From Campylobacter lari (GTDB lineage Bacteria > Campylobacterota > Campylobacteria > Campylobacterales > Campylobacteraceae), in contig NZ_CP011372.1 of the NCBI RefSeq assembly GCF_001017575.1, positions 930,001 through 994,000 on the forward strand: a DNA stretch of 64,000 bases, written 5' to 3'. The position numbers and the translations under genes were made by a program. Positions within the stretch are counted from its first letter, which is position 1. Every line of letters starts with the position of its first letter. This document shows, piece by piece, positions 41,129 through 50,476 of this stretch. The notes under the pieces were generated by a model, which was not told the origin of the DNA, ran no database searches, and saw nothing but the letters and a program-made list of their open reading frames with translations.

Positions 41129-41430
41129 CTAATATTATGAACAATAATATAAAGTAGTGTTTAAAAACAAAAAATAACAGACATATAAAAATATAAAATC
41201 AAAACAAAAATATAAAAAAGGATAAGATTAAATATATAAATAAATTAAAAATTATAATTCAATTGCCCAGAGTTTGCTTAAAACAAATTATAAAACGACA
41301 AAAACAAAATTAAAGAAAAAGCACAATTGATATAGTAAATTAAATTAATGTGTTAATCAATAGATATAAAAATCAAATAAGGTTTTTATAAGTGTATAAA
41401 CATAAACTCCTTATTAAGCAAACTCTATTG

Positions 41431-41463
41431 CATTAAGCTTAAAGTAAAAATTTAAGCTTAATG
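41431..41463 (-). terminator. Hairpin 3' of the arsC-like/DAHP synthase unit (13-bp stem)
   Basis: CATTAAGCTTAAA (41431-41443) and TTTAAGCTTAATG (41451-41463) pair perfectly round a 7-nt loop, 39 bp after the stop of the minus-strand gene at 41502. No clear U-run follows. Confidence 0.5.
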
Positions 41464-41501
41464 TGGATTAAGTAGATTCTGGGGAGTGGGATTAGTTGGT
41501 T

Positions 41502-41831
41502 TTAAAAACTCTCATATTCTTTAGCTATAAAAACTTCATCATCTTTTACAATTAATGGGCGTTTTATGAGTGTTGGGTTTTGCAAAATCATTGCTTTAAT
41601 TTCATCTTGGTTTAAATTTTGAAGTTTTTCTTTATTTAAGCCTAATTTTCTAGCACTCATACCCGCTGTATTTACAAGCTCCAAAACATTTCTTTTACTA
41701 AGCCAAAAATTTAAAGTTTTTTCATCTAGCTTTTTAATATCTAAAAATTCAAATTCAATTTGCTTAGATTTTAAATAATCCACAGCCTTTTTAACACTAT
41801 TACAATTTTTAATACCATAAAATTTTAACAT
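41502..41831 (-). CDS. ArsC/Spx/YffB-family thioredoxin-fold protein
   Basis: 109 residues: MLKFYGIKNCNSVKKAVDYL, FEFLDIKK, NTAGMSARKLG and the NPTLIKRPLIV segment, the ArsC/YffB fold. The single Cys is followed by Asn-Ser rather than a second Cys, as in YffB-like reductases. Real arsenate reduction is doubtful as no ars genes adjoin. Starts 7 bp inside the DAHP synthase gene, so cotranslated with it. Confidence 0.85.
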   Translation of the reverse strand: MLKFYGIKNCNSVKKAVDYLKSKQIEFEFLDIKKLDEKTLNFWLSKRNVLELVNTAGMSARKLGLNKEKLQNLNQDEIKAMILQNPTLIKRPLIVKDDEVFIAKEYESF

Positions 41832-43165
41832 TTTCTTGCCTTTTTAACTAAGCCTGCTATGATAAATGCTAATTCTAAAGCTTGATCAGCATTTAATCTT
41901 GGATCACATTGTGTTTCATAACGTTTAGAAAGTTCTTCTTGAGTGATATTTAAAGAGCCTCCCACACATTCTGTTACATTTTGCCCTGTCATTTCCAAAT
42001 GTACCCCACCAGGATATACTCCCTCACTCATAGCTATTTCAAAAAATGCACGCACTTCTTGGATGATTTTATCAAATTCTCTTGTTTTAAAATTACCCGA
42101 TTTAACTGTGTTTGCATGCATAGGATCTATGCTATAAAGTATATCAAATCCTTCTTGTTTTAACTCTTTAAATAATTTTGGCAAGGCATTTTCTATCTTA
42201 TCATACCCCATACGGATGATGAAATTTAATCTTCCTGCTTCATTATGCGGATTTAAAATACTTACTAGCTTTTTAATCTCATCTAAATCATAATTAGCAC
42301 TAAGCTTCACACCAAGTGGATTTTTCACCCCACTTAAAAAATGCACATGTGCTTCATCTGCTTTTCTAGTACGCTCACCTATCCAAAGCATATGAGCTGA
42401 ACAATCATAAATTTCCCCGCTTAAACTATCTACCCTAGTTAAAGCCTCCTCATAAGGTAAAAGCAAGGCTTCATGAGAAGTATAAAAGGCTGTTTGAGAA
42501 AGATTTGGAGTATCGGTAACACCACAAGCTTGCATAAAAGCTAAAGCTTGAGTGATTTTTTCACTAAGTTCATCATATTTTCTCCCAAGCTCTGCTTTTT
42601 TTAAAAAACCCAAATTCCACTTATGCACTACTCTTAAATCCGCTAAACCACCTCTTGAAAAAGCTCTTAATAAATTTAAAGTTGTAGCACTTTGATAATA
42701 CGCTTCTAACATTCTTTTAGGATCAGCTATTCTTGATTTTTCATTAAATTCAAAACCATTGATAATATCCCCACGATAACTTGGAAGCTTTACCCCATCA
42801 ACTTCTTCAAAATCACTACTTCTTGGCTTTGCAAATTGCCCTGCAACGCGCCCTACTTTAACGATAGGGCAAGATCCTGCAAAAGTAAGCACTATAGCCA
42901 TTTGAAGCATAACTTTAAACATATCTCTTATATTATCAGCGCCAAAATTTACAAAACTCTCAGCACAATCTCCTCCTTGAAGTAAAAATGCTTGAGAATT
43001 TACAACCTTAGCAAGGGATTTTTTTAATTTATCCACCTCGCCTGCAAAAACAAGCGGTGGTAATTTTTCTAATTTTTTAACAACATCTTGCAATTCATTT
43101 TCATCAGGATATTGTGGTTGTTGTTGAATTTTATAATTTTTCCAAGAATCTTTAGTCCATTTCAT
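41825..43165 (-). CDS. 3-deoxy-7-phosphoheptulonate synthase, class II
   Basis: First step of the shikimate pathway, condensing PEP and erythrose 4-phosphate. 446 residues of the plant-like class II type: KLEKLPPLVFAGEVDKL, FLLQGGDCAESF (metal Cys), VKVGRVAGQFAKPRS, YSIDPMHANT, GGVHLEMTGQNVTEC and DPRLNADQALELAF. Gene symbols vary (aroA(II), aroF/aroG), so none is given. The 5' flank has a hairpin-free 52-bp gap to the cupin gene. Confidence 0.95.
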   Translation of the reverse strand: MKWTKDSWKNYKIQQQPQYPDENELQDVVKKLEKLPPLVFAGEVDKLKKSLAKVVNSQAFLLQGGDCAESFVNFGADNIRDMFKVMLQMAIVLTFAGSCPIVKVGRVAGQFAKPRSSDFEEVDGVKLPSYRGDIINGFEFNEKSRIADPKRMLEAYYQSATTLNLLRAFSRGGLADLRVVHKWNLGFLKKAELGRKYDELSEKITQALAFMQACGVTDTPNLSQTAFYTSHEALLLPYEEALTRVDSLSGEIYDCSAHMLWIGERTRKADEAHVHFLSGVKNPLGVKLSANYDLDEIKKLVSILNPHNEAGRLNFIIRMGYDKIENALPKLFKELKQEGFDILYSIDPMHANTVKSGNFKTREFDKIIQEVRAFFEIAMSEGVYPGGVHLEMTGQNVTECVGGSLNITQEELSKRYETQCDPRLNADQALELAFIIAGLVKKARKC

Positions 43166-43217
43166 AGCTTAACTTCCTCATTTTAGTAAGCTAAAATTAT
43201 ACAAAATGAGGCTTAAA

Positions 43218-43571
43218 TTAAGATTTTAAAACACTTTCAACGCGTTCAAGACTATCTTGCTTATACAAAGTTAAGCGCACTATAGAATCTTCTAGTGCTA
43301 AAAGATTATGAATCTCATGAGCTTTTAAACTTATACTATCTAGTGTTTTAAGTAGAATTTGTTGATTTAAAACTCCAAAATCAATGGAGCCTTTTAACAC
43401 TTGTATGGTAATATCAAAAGGTGCTTTATGATCTTTCATAAAGCTATCTTTTGACATAGTTATGCAGATTTCTTTAGCATAAGCATTTTCTATTTTCTTA
43501 AATATATTTATGCCATTTTGAATTTCTTGTTCCCAAGAAATCACTTCATATATTTGAGTTCTAAATTTCAC
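43218..43571 (-). CDS. Small cupin-like protein
   Basis: 117 residues with a single beta-barrel pattern: KAPFDITIQVLKGSIDFGV, ISLKAHEIHNLLALEDSIV. The cupin motif 1 (G(X)5HXH) is weak, with KDHK in place; the second motif has EIHNLLA. Ligand unknown. Starts 2 bp downstream of rplS. In C. jejuni I recall a different gene (transthyretin-like) near this place, so the neighbour may differ. Confidence 0.65.
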   Translation of the reverse strand: MKFRTQIYEVISWEQEIQNGINIFKKIENAYAKEICITMSKDSFMKDHKAPFDITIQVLKGSIDFGVLNQQILLKTLDSISLKAHEIHNLLALEDSIVRLTLYKQDSLERVESVLKS

Positions 43572-43573
43572 TT

Positions 43574-43930
43574 TTATTTTTTAAGTTCTTTAATACGAGC
43601 AGCCTTACCTCTTCTATCTCTTAGGTAGAATAATCTAGCACGGCGTACACGACCTCTTCTTAATACTGTAATACTTTCTAAACTTTCGCTATAAATAGGG
43701 AAAATTCTTTCAACACCCACATTGTTAGCACCGATTTTACGTACGATGAAAGTTTCATCTACACCATTTCCTCTACGTGCTATACAAATACCTTCAAAGT
43801 TTTGAATTCTTGTTTTATCGCCTTCTTTAATGCGAATAGCAAGTCTTAAAGTATCTCCAGCACGAAATTCTGGAACATTTTTACCTTCAATTTGTTTTTG
43901 TTCAAATTGCTCAATGTATTTATTTTTCAT
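43574..43930 (-). CDS. rplS: 50S ribosomal protein L19
   Basis: 118 residues. Signature [46 protein letters not shown]-type segment ([15 protein letters not shown]) and the C-terminal [23 protein letters not shown]. Last ribosomal gene of the rpsP-KH-rimM-trmD-rplS cluster, 11 bp after trmD. Confidence 0.98.
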   Translation of the reverse strand: MKNKYIEQFEQKQIEGKNVPEFRAGDTLRLAIRIKEGDKTRIQNFEGICIARRGNGVDETFIVRKIGANNVGVERIFPIYSESLESITVLRRGRVRRARLFYLRDRRGKAARIKELKK

Positions 43931-43941
43931 AACGATATTCC

Positions 43942-44646
43942 TTAAAATTTGCGTTCATGCTTTTGATACAAATCAGGACGAAAATATTTCGTTTTGCAAG
44001 ACGCCAAAGTAGTTTTTAAAGCTGTGATTTTAGCGTGATTTCCCTTTAAAAACTCTGAAGGCACATAAAATTTTTTATTTTCCTTTTCAAAAATAAAAGG
44101 TTTAGAAAACGATGGGGCTTCTAATAAGTCATTTTCAAAACTTTCTTCACTTAAGCTTTCGCTATTTCCAAGAACATCTTGAATATTTCTGCTAATAGCA
44201 TCACACATCACCAAAGACGCTAATTCTCCACCTGTAAGTATAAAGTCACCTATAGAAAATACCTCATTAGCAAATTCTTCCACAATACGCTCATCCAAAC
44301 CCTCATATCTACTACTTACAAAGCAAATGTGATCTTTCTTGCTTAATCTTTTAGCATCAGTTTGTTTAAAAGTCTTAGCGCAAGGCAAAAGAAAAACAAA
44401 ATGAACATTTTTATCTTGCTTTTTAATATGTCTTAAGCAATCATACAAAGGCTGAGCTTGCAATAAAAGCCCTGCGCCTCCTCCTATTTTATAATCATCT
44501 ACTTTAAAGTGCTTGTTTGTGGTAAAATTTCTAGGATTAACAAAAGCAAATTCTAATATCCCTTTTTCTTTTGCTCTTGCTAAAATAGAAGTTTGAAAAT
44601 AAGGCTCAATAAGCTCTGGGAATAAACTTACAAAAGTATATTTCAT
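43942..44646 (-). CDS. trmD: tRNA (guanine-37-N1)-methyltransferase
   Basis: Methylates G37 in tRNA, preventing frameshifts. 234 residues: [31 protein letters not shown] (catalytic Asp loop), [13 protein letters not shown] and [17 protein letters not shown] of the SPOUT knot. Last 4 bases of rimM overlap its start. Confidence 0.97.
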   Translation of the reverse strand: MKYTFVSLFPELIEPYFQTSILARAKEKGILEFAFVNPRNFTTNKHFKVDDYKIGGGAGLLLQAQPLYDCLRHIKKQDKNVHFVFLLPCAKTFKQTDAKRLSKKDHICFVSSRYEGLDERIVEEFANEVFSIGDFILTGGELASLVMCDAISRNIQDVLGNSESLSEESFENDLLEAPSFSKPFIFEKENKKFYVPSEFLKGNHAKITALKTTLASCKTKYFRPDLYQKHERKF

Positions 44647-45167
44647 GAATTTTCTAAAATATCTAAAGCAGATTGTGTGAATATCTTTTTATTTTCTACA
44701 TCAACTTTTTGAATATATTTATCAACATAGGGAATATAAAAGTTTTTAACCTTTGTTTGTAGTTTTTCATCACATTTTATACAAAATAAAAATCCTGCTC
44801 CACTTTCTAAAATGTCTTCAACTACACCTAGTTTTTGCTCATTTTCAATAACATCACATCCAATTATGTCAAAATAAAAATATTCATCTTTTTTCAATTT
44901 GCAGGTTTCTTTTGTGGCTTCAATAGTTTGAAAAAGAGTAATATTAGTTAAGGTTTTAGCAGCCTCAACACTCTCAAAGCCTTCAAATAAAACCAAAGAT
45001 CTAATTTTATCAAAAGCCTTTATGGTGTAAATTTTTTGATTAATATCAAAAAATTTAGCACCTATTTTAAACTGCTCATAAAAATCACTAAGATTATGTA
45101 ATTTTACATAACCTTTTAAACCAACACTTTTCCCAAGTTTAGCAACTTGGACTAAATCATTCTTCAA
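44643..45167 (-). CDS. rimM: 16S rRNA processing protein
   Basis: Assists maturation of the 30S head, binds S19. 174 residues: [20 protein letters not shown] at the start and the PRC-barrel half including [14 protein letters not shown]. The end fits [14 protein letters not shown]. Overlaps the KH gene by 11 bp and trmD by 4. Confidence 0.93.
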   Translation of the reverse strand: MKNDLVQVAKLGKSVGLKGYVKLHNLSDFYEQFKIGAKFFDINQKIYTIKAFDKIRSLVLFEGFESVEAAKTLTNITLFQTIEATKETCKLKKDEYFYFDIIGCDVIENEQKLGVVEDILESGAGFLFCIKCDEKLQTKVKNFYIPYVDKYIQKVDVENKKIFTQSALDILENS

Positions 45168-45402
45168 TGGCTTTTACCGTTATACGATATGAAGTTGCAT
45201 CTTTAACTTTATAAGCCATAATGACTGTTTTTATTGCGTTGATTAATTTTCCATTTTTTCCGATCAACTTACCAGTATCAGATGGATCGACATAAATGAT
45301 AATTTCAGCAAAATTGTTTTCTAAATTTTGTCTTTGTATATCAACTTTTTCAGGAAAATCAACAATTAATTTTGCGTATTCTCTTAAAAAATTTTCAACC
45401 AT
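45157..45402 (-). CDS. KH-domain RNA-binding protein (KhpA-like)
   Basis: 81 residues, a single KH type II domain with the GKLIGKNGKLINAIKTV segment (GXXG loop IGKNGK). Cytoplasmic RNA chaperone, in Gram-positives partner of KhpB; here only by family. Position between rpsP (2 bp) and rimM is conserved widely. Confidence 0.92.
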   Translation of the reverse strand: MVENFLREYAKLIVDFPEKVDIQRQNLENNFAEIIIYVDPSDTGKLIGKNGKLINAIKTVIMAYKVKDATSYRITVKAIEE

Positions 45403-45404
45403 TT

Positions 45405-45632
45405 TTATTTGCTTGTAATAGCTGCTACTCTATCGCTTAATTTAGCACCTACGCTTTTCCAATAAGCTAAACGCTCAGCATCAAATTTTACCACTTCAGG
45501 TTCAACCATAGGATTATAATATCCAATGCTTTCTATCCAGCTACCATCACGTCTTTTTCTACTATCAGTTACAACTATACGATAAAATGGTCTTTTTTTA
45601 CGTCCCATTTTTGTAAGTCTGATTACTGTCAT
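45405..45632 (-). CDS. rpsP: 30S ribosomal protein S16
   Basis: 75 residues: [20 protein letters not shown] and [22 protein letters not shown] are standard S16. Head of the ribosomal/tRNA cluster on the minus strand; ffh lies 71 bp upstream. Strong AGGAG. Confidence 0.98.
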   Translation of the reverse strand: MTVIRLTKMGRKKRPFYRIVVTDSRKRRDGSWIESIGYYNPMVEPEVVKFDAERLAYWKSVGAKLSDRVAAITSK

Positions 45633-45703
45633 TTTAATACTCCTAAAAAAATTAAAATTTTGTTATAGATATTTTAACTCATATATCCATAAAAAAGCTT
45701 TAA

Positions 45704-47041
45704 TTATTGTGGTCTTTTAGCTTGCTGCAACATATTCATAAAGTTTTCCATTCCTTTTTTGTTTGAAAATTTCTTTGCCAACTTAGCTGCATTGCTAAAT
45801 TGTTTTAAAAAGCGATTTACTTCCATTTGAGACAAACCAGCGCCCTCTGCAATACGACGCTTTCTTGCATTATTTAACAAATCAGGATTTTCTCTTTCTT
45901 TTGGTGTCATTGATGAAATCATTGCCTTAATATGAATAATTTCTTTAGAATTATCCAAATCAATATCTTTAATATTTGCTGCCATAGATGATAAACCAGG
46001 TATCATACCAATGATTGATTTCATACTACCAAGTTTTTTAACACTTTCCATTTGATTTAAAAAGTCATTAAAATTAAATTCACCTTTTTTAATTTTCTTA
46101 TTAAGTTTTTTTGCTTCTTTTTCATCAATAATAGCGGCAGTTTTTTCAGCCAAAGTCGCTAAATCACCCTCGCCCATGATACGATTAACAATTCTATCAG
46201 GGATAAACACTTCTAAATCAGCTACTTTCTCGCCAACACCTATAAATCTTAAAGGTACACCAATTTGTTTTGCTATACCTAGTGCAACACCGCCTTTAGT
46301 ATCTGCATCAAATTTACTTAAAATAACCCCTGTAATTTCTAAAGCTTCATTAAAGCTGCTTGCTGTTTTAACACCATCTTGACCACTCATAGCATCAGCT
46401 ACATAAAACACTTCATTAGGATTTAAAATAGTTTTTACTTCTTTAAGCTCATTCATCAAAGCTGTATCGATCGCTAAACGGCCGGCAGTATCTACAAGCA
46501 AAACATCATACATAGAATTTTTTGCTTTTTCTAAAGCTTGTTTAGCTACATTTAAAGGATTGCTTTCATTTTCTATAAAAAACAAATCAAGCTCATTAGC
46601 TTGAGTGAGTTGTCTTAACTGCTCTACCGCAGCTAATCTTTGCAAGTCACATGCAGCAATTAGTACTTTTTTATTTCTTAGTTTTAAGTAATTAGCAATT
46701 TTTACCGTAGTAGTAGTTTTACCACCACCTTGTAAACCACACATCAAAACAACCGTAGGTGGCTTACTAGCAAATACAAAACCTTGATTTTTACCTTTAA
46801 CACTAAGAATTTCTTCTAAATTTTTCTTAATTGAATCTAAAAATTGTTTTTGACCTATACCATTAGTTTTTACATCATTTTCTACTAAAGTAAGTAATTC
46901 TTTAGTAACTTTATGATGTACATCTGCTTTTAAAAGGGCTTTTTTTAAAGTGTCAAGAGCGTTTTTTAAAGCTTTTTCATCATCAACAAAACGAAGTTTA
47001 TTAACTGCGGATTTAAACGACTCACTAACTATTTCAAACAC
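45704..47041 (-). CDS. ffh: Signal recognition particle protein Ffh
   Basis: GTPase that targets membrane proteins co-translationally. 445 residues: N-domain, G-domain with VLMCGLQGGGKTTTTVK, DTAGRLAID, LSKFDADTKGG and the M domain (GSMKSIIGMIPG, RKRRIAEGAGLSQMEV) binding 4.5S RNA. GTG start at 47039-47041, AAGGG eight bases before. A hairpin terminator at 47069-47097 lies between it and the upstream rluA-like gene. Confidence 0.97.
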   Translation of the reverse strand: MFEIVSESFKSAVNKLRFVDDEKALKNALDTLKKALLKADVHHKVTKELLTLVENDVKTNGIGQKQFLDSIKKNLEEILSVKGKNQGFVFASKPPTVVLMCGLQGGGKTTTTVKIANYLKLRNKKVLIAACDLQRLAAVEQLRQLTQANELDLFFIENESNPLNVAKQALEKAKNSMYDVLLVDTAGRLAIDTALMNELKEVKTILNPNEVFYVADAMSGQDGVKTASSFNEALEITGVILSKFDADTKGGVALGIAKQIGVPLRFIGVGEKVADLEVFIPDRIVNRIMGEGDLATLAEKTAAIIDEKEAKKLNKKIKKGEFNFNDFLNQMESVKKLGSMKSIIGMIPGLSSMAANIKDIDLDNSKEIIHIKAMISSMTPKERENPDLLNNARKRRIAEGAGLSQMEVNRFLKQFSNAAKLAKKFSNKKGMENFMNMLQQAKRPQ

Positions 47042-47068
47042 TTTATTTTCCCTTTATTAAAATTTTAA

Positions 47069-47097
47069 AAAGCTAAATTATAAACCCTTTTAGCTTT
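47069..47097 (-). terminator. Terminator after the RluA-family gene
   Basis: On the minus strand AAAGCTAAA pairs with TTTAGCTTT (9 bp) round an 11-nt loop, then TTTAAAATTTT follows. It lies just after the stop at 47106 and before ffh. Confidence 0.65.
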
Positions 47098-47105
47098 AAA
47101 CGCCT

Positions 47106-47858
47106 TTAAAAATTTAAATTTTTTATTTCAAAACCATATGCATTAAAGCTCTCATCAAGCAAAGCTTTAAATTGATAATCAAAAATATGCGTTTCATAAG
47201 AGTGCAAATACATTCTTGATGAATTGATTTTTGCATATTTTTCATCACCTATAATACCATGTTTTATGTGGTTTAAATGTACTCTGATTTGATGTGTTCT
47301 ACCTGTTTTAATGACTGCTTTTATTAAGGTTTTTTTAGCATTTACCATTAAAGGTATAACCTGAGTATGAGCTTCTAAGCCAAATTTATCGATTTTACTA
47401 AAGGCTCCGGATTTATTTTTTATAGTAGTTATTTTTTCACAAATTTCAAGTTCTTCAGCAATCACCCCATCAACAATAGCCAAATAACTTTTATAAACAT
47501 TTTGCTTTTTATATTCTTGAATACATTTTAGTCTAAATTCCTCATCTTTACTTAAAAGCAAAACCCCGCTTGTTTCTTTATCAAGCCTGTTAATTAATTT
47601 AGCATTATAAACACTTTCTAAATTCTCACTAATCTCTCCATAAGGCTTATTTAAAGCTATGATTTTATCATCTTCAAAAAGTATTTTTGCTTTTTTTATT
47701 TTTTGTACAACAAATCTTGTTTTAGAACTCATCAAAGCTCTAGCTATAACAACCTTTTTGCCCATAGCAAAAACACAGCCTTTGTCAATCAAATCTTTTG
47801 CTGCGTTATTAGAAATTTTTTCTTGCATTGCAAGCAATTTATAAGCTTTTTCTTGCAT
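47106..47858 (-). CDS. RluA-family RNA pseudouridine synthase
   Basis: 250 residues. N-terminal short S4-like part (EKISNNAAKDLIDKGCVFAM), catalytic motif with Asp in INRLDKETSGVLLLS, and GRTHQIRVHLNHIKHG. Target (rRNA or tRNA) not decidable; Campylobacter has several. Start ATG overlaps the waaA end by 20 bp. Confidence 0.9.
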   Translation of the reverse strand: MQEKAYKLLAMQEKISNNAAKDLIDKGCVFAMGKKVVIARALMSSKTRFVVQKIKKAKILFEDDKIIALNKPYGEISENLESVYNAKLINRLDKETSGVLLLSKDEEFRLKCIQEYKKQNVYKSYLAIVDGVIAEELEICEKITTIKNKSGAFSKIDKFGLEAHTQVIPLMVNAKKTLIKAVIKTGRTHQIRVHLNHIKHGIIGDEKYAKINSSRMYLHSYETHIFDYQFKALLDESFNAYGFEIKNLNF

Positions 47859-49023
47859 CTAAACCTTCTTTTATACTTAATATAACTTCACTTAAATCAC
47901 TTTGTTTTTTAAGTTGTGCTTGTGATAATTTTTGCTTTAAAAAATTATTTATATCTTTTACACTCTCACAAATATACAAATCATCAACTTCTTGATATAA
48001 ACTTTCTTGATTAAAAAAATATTTCCCTGAGATAATAACATTATTCCATCTAGCTGCTTCTATGGGATTATGCCCACCTATATTATCTACAAAAGAGCCA
48101 CATAAAAAAACCACATCACTAATCTTATAAAAATTTTCTAGCTCACCCAAAGTATCTAACAATAAACATTTGGCATTAAAAAAATTTGCAAAATCATTTT
48201 CACTTAAAGTAAAGTCTGAAAATTTTTGCATATTATAGTGGTTTTTTTGACAAAAATCTTTTAAAATTTTCTCAACCTCACCAAAGCGCTCTGGATGTCT
48301 TGGAGCAATAATCAATTTATCATTTTCTTCTAAATTAATTTCATCAAGCAATAATCGTTCTTCATTTTCATGTGTACTAGCAAATATAATAATCCTAGCT
48401 TTAGGTTTGGAATAGTTTTTCACTTGCTCTTGTTTTATATTAGCTTTGATATTTTTATATGCTATAATATTTTTAGCACCCAAATACTCTAATCTTTCCT
48501 TGTCTTTTTGACTTTGTGCAAATACAACATCAATATATTTAAAAATCAAACGATAAAAAAAACTAAAGCGCCTATAGTTTTTTAAAGATCTATCGCTAAT
48601 TCTAGCATTTAACAAAATCACTTTTGCATTATAAAATTTAGCCATAAACACAAGCATAAGCCAAAGCTCTGCTTCAAAAATAATCAAAACTTTGCAAGGT
48701 CTCATCCAAAAAGGCACAAAAATTTCAAATGGTAAAAAATTTACATTTTTAGAATATCTTAAAGCTTCATTAAATCCAGTTTGCGTGATGGTTGAAATTT
48801 TACAAGTTGGAAAAAGTTTTATTAAAGGAATAAGGCTTTTAATCTCACCAAAGGAACAAGCATGAAAATACACATCACCTTGTTTTTGTCTTAAATTTTT
48901 GTAAAGAAAAAACCTTGATTTTAATGATATTTTATACTTTTCCTTGCAAAAACTTAAAATCAATAAAAAAGGAGCTGCAATTATATATATAATCACAGCA
49001 AAAATATAATAAAAGAAAATCAA
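47839..49023 (-). CDS. waaA: Kdo transferase (3-deoxy-D-manno-octulosonate transferase)
   Basis: Adds Kdo to lipid A in LOS synthesis at the inner membrane. ~394 residues from TTG 49021-49023, which overlaps the Zn-ribbon stop by 4 bp (TTGA) and leaves a proper N-terminal membrane anchor (FFYYIFAVIIYIIAAPFLL). A longer frame from TTG 49074 has no support. Motifs: FHACSFGEIKSLIPL, FEAELWLMLVF, LLNARISDRS, IIFASTHENEE and FVDNIGGHNPIEAARWN are WaaA/KdtA. Confidence 0.93.
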   Translation of the reverse strand: MIFFYYIFAVIIYIIAAPFLLILSFCKEKYKISLKSRFFLYKNLRQKQGDVYFHACSFGEIKSLIPLIKLFPTCKISTITQTGFNEALRYSKNVNFLPFEIFVPFWMRPCKVLIIFEAELWLMLVFMAKFYNAKVILLNARISDRSLKNYRRFSFFYRLIFKYIDVVFAQSQKDKERLEYLGAKNIIAYKNIKANIKQEQVKNYSKPKARIIIFASTHENEERLLLDEINLEENDKLIIAPRHPERFGEVEKILKDFCQKNHYNMQKFSDFTLSENDFANFFNAKCLLLDTLGELENFYKISDVVFLCGSFVDNIGGHNPIEAARWNNVIISGKYFFNQESLYQEVDDLYICESVKDINNFLKQKLSQAQLKKQSDLSEVILSIKEGLDARKSL

Positions 49024-49739
49024 TTTTGATTTTCTTCTTTTTCTTTGTATAAAATTCTTCCACAATGTGGGCAAGTTACGATTTCATCGCCTTTTAAAAC
49101 TGCTAAATAAGTTTTATCATAAATTCTCATAAAACAACCATAACAAGCATATTTTTTTACAGGAACTACTGCAGTATTTCCCGCCCATTTTCTAATTTTT
49201 TCATAAAAAGTTAAAACTTTTTGGTTTATTTCACCTACTAGTTTTACCTTTTTATCATAAATTTGTAATCTTTCTTTTTCGATATCTACCAAAACAGTTT
49301 TAGTTTGAGCATCGATTTGATCCACTTCATTTTCAAGTTCGCTTCTTTTTGCTTGCAATTCTTGTATAAACTTTTCTTTATTTTCTAAAATTTTATCCAA
49401 TCTTTCAATTTCTTCGTTTGCTGCATCAAGTTGTTCTTTAGCTATATCCTCTTCAATTTTTAAAGCATTTGCTTCTTTTTCAGTTTTTACTGCTGCACTT
49501 TTTTTTGCTATTTCTTTTATTTTTACACCAAATTCTGCAATATGATTGTTGTTTTGAATTTTTTGATTTTCTATGTCTTTAATATCTTTCTCAAAACCTG
49601 CAATTTCCTCTTCTGTTTTATCAAGCAAATTGCGTTTTTCTTTTAAATCTTTTGTAGCATCTTCTACTTTATTTGCAAAACCATCAAGTTCTTTATCAAT
49701 TTGCGATAAAGCTATAAGTTGTTCTAAATATTTACTCAT
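49020..49739 (-). CDS. Coiled-coil and zinc-ribbon protein (HP0958/CdsZ-type)
   Basis: 239 residues: ~170 of charged coiled coil, then a C4 zinc ribbon with CYGC (~200) and CPHCG (~222). In H. pylori HP0958 of this layout stabilises RpoN and binds flaA mRNA, needed for flagella. Whether this copy does so is inference. It would fit the sigma-54 promoter found at fliW. ATG with AAGGAAAA upstream. Confidence 0.82.
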   Translation of the reverse strand: MSKYLEQLIALSQIDKELDGFANKVEDATKDLKEKRNLLDKTEEEIAGFEKDIKDIENQKIQNNNHIAEFGVKIKEIAKKSAAVKTEKEANALKIEEDIAKEQLDAANEEIERLDKILENKEKFIQELQAKRSELENEVDQIDAQTKTVLVDIEKERLQIYDKKVKLVGEINQKVLTFYEKIRKWAGNTAVVPVKKYACYGCFMRIYDKTYLAVLKGDEIVTCPHCGRILYKEKEENQN

Positions 49740-49750
49740 TGAAATTTTCC

Positions 49751-50476
49751 TTAAAAATATTGAAATGGATTTTTTGAAACTGATATTATAACTTCTAAAT
49801 GAAATTTTTGCAAATCTTTTGCTAAAATTTTACCAAAGCAAGATTCGCTTTCATAGTGTCCTATATCAATCAAACTAAGTTTATTGTGATAACTTTCCAA
49901 AGCTTGATGATATTTAAAATCTCCACTTAAAAAGCAATCTGCCTTAACACTAGAAATTAAATCCCCTCCACTGCCTGTGCATATTGCTAAAGTTTTAATT
50001 TTCTCATTACCTGCATTTACAACTCTTATACAATCAAGCTTTAAACTTTTTTTTACATGATTAATTAAATCACTAAATTTAAAATCAACATCACAATAAA
50101 TTAAAAACTCATTTTGTTCTTTAATCTTAAAACCTAAAATTTCACGAGCGAAATAAGCATTTAAATGACTTAAATCAAAATTCGTATGCATAGCAATTAA
50201 GGCCATGTTTTTTTGTATCATTTTAGTAAGAATATTTTGCGGATAAAACACCCCACTTAAGTTTTTTAAACCTTTAAAAATCAAAGGATGATGAACTATA
50301 AAAAGTGAATTTTCACGTGCATTTTCAATTAAATGTATATCCACATCAAGAGCAAGATAAATTTGATTTACTTCTTGATCTAAAGTTCCAAGTAATAAGC
50401 CACTATTATCCCATGAACTTTGCGTGTTAAATGGGCTAATAGTATCCAAATAATCATAAATTTCTTTAATTTTCAT
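49751..50476 (-). CDS. Nif3-like dinuclear metal protein (DUF34, GTP cyclohydrolase 1 type 2-like)
   Basis: 241 residues: [59 protein letters not shown] and [15 protein letters not shown] end ([13 protein letters not shown]) are the two metal-binding parts. Biochemical role is unsettled. Overlaps glyQ by 11 bp. Confidence 0.88.
   Translation of the reverse strand: MKIKEIYDYLDTISPFNTQSSWDNSGLLLGTLDQEVNQIYLALDVDIHLIENARENSLFIVHHPLIFKGLKNLSGVFYPQNILTKMIQKNMALIAMHTNFDLSHLNAYFAREILGFKIKEQNEFLIYCDVDFKFSDLINHVKKSLKLDCIRVVNAGNEKIKTLAICTGSGGDLISSVKADCFLSGDFKYHQALESYHNKLSLIDIGHYESESCFGKILAKDLQKFHLEVIISVSKNPFQYF

Larger units (their letters stand above)
40928..41501. other. Gene-poor 574-bp A/T-rich stretch after the autotransporter
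   Basis: No conserved gene is visible. It holds two perfect hairpins (40932-40963 and 41431-41463), a 13-bp inverted repeat pair (41269-41281 and 41414-41426), one tiny hydrophobic reading frame (41045-41128) and a G-rich patch at about 41480-41499 just before the ArsC-like gene. It could be a decayed gene or carry an RNA; neither is proven. Confidence 0.6.

Noticed and set aside
41269..41426. Inverted 13-mers as ends of an insertion sequence
   Set aside because: The 132 bp between them has no transposase and no flanking target duplication was seen.
41476..41499. G-rich patch as a G-quadruplex
   Set aside because: Only two runs of three or more G and one GG; not enough for a stable quadruplex. 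Notable only because the region is A/T-rich.
41502..41831. Arsenate resistance
   Set aside because: The ArsC-like protein has one Cys and no ars operon partners; a YffB-like role is as likely.
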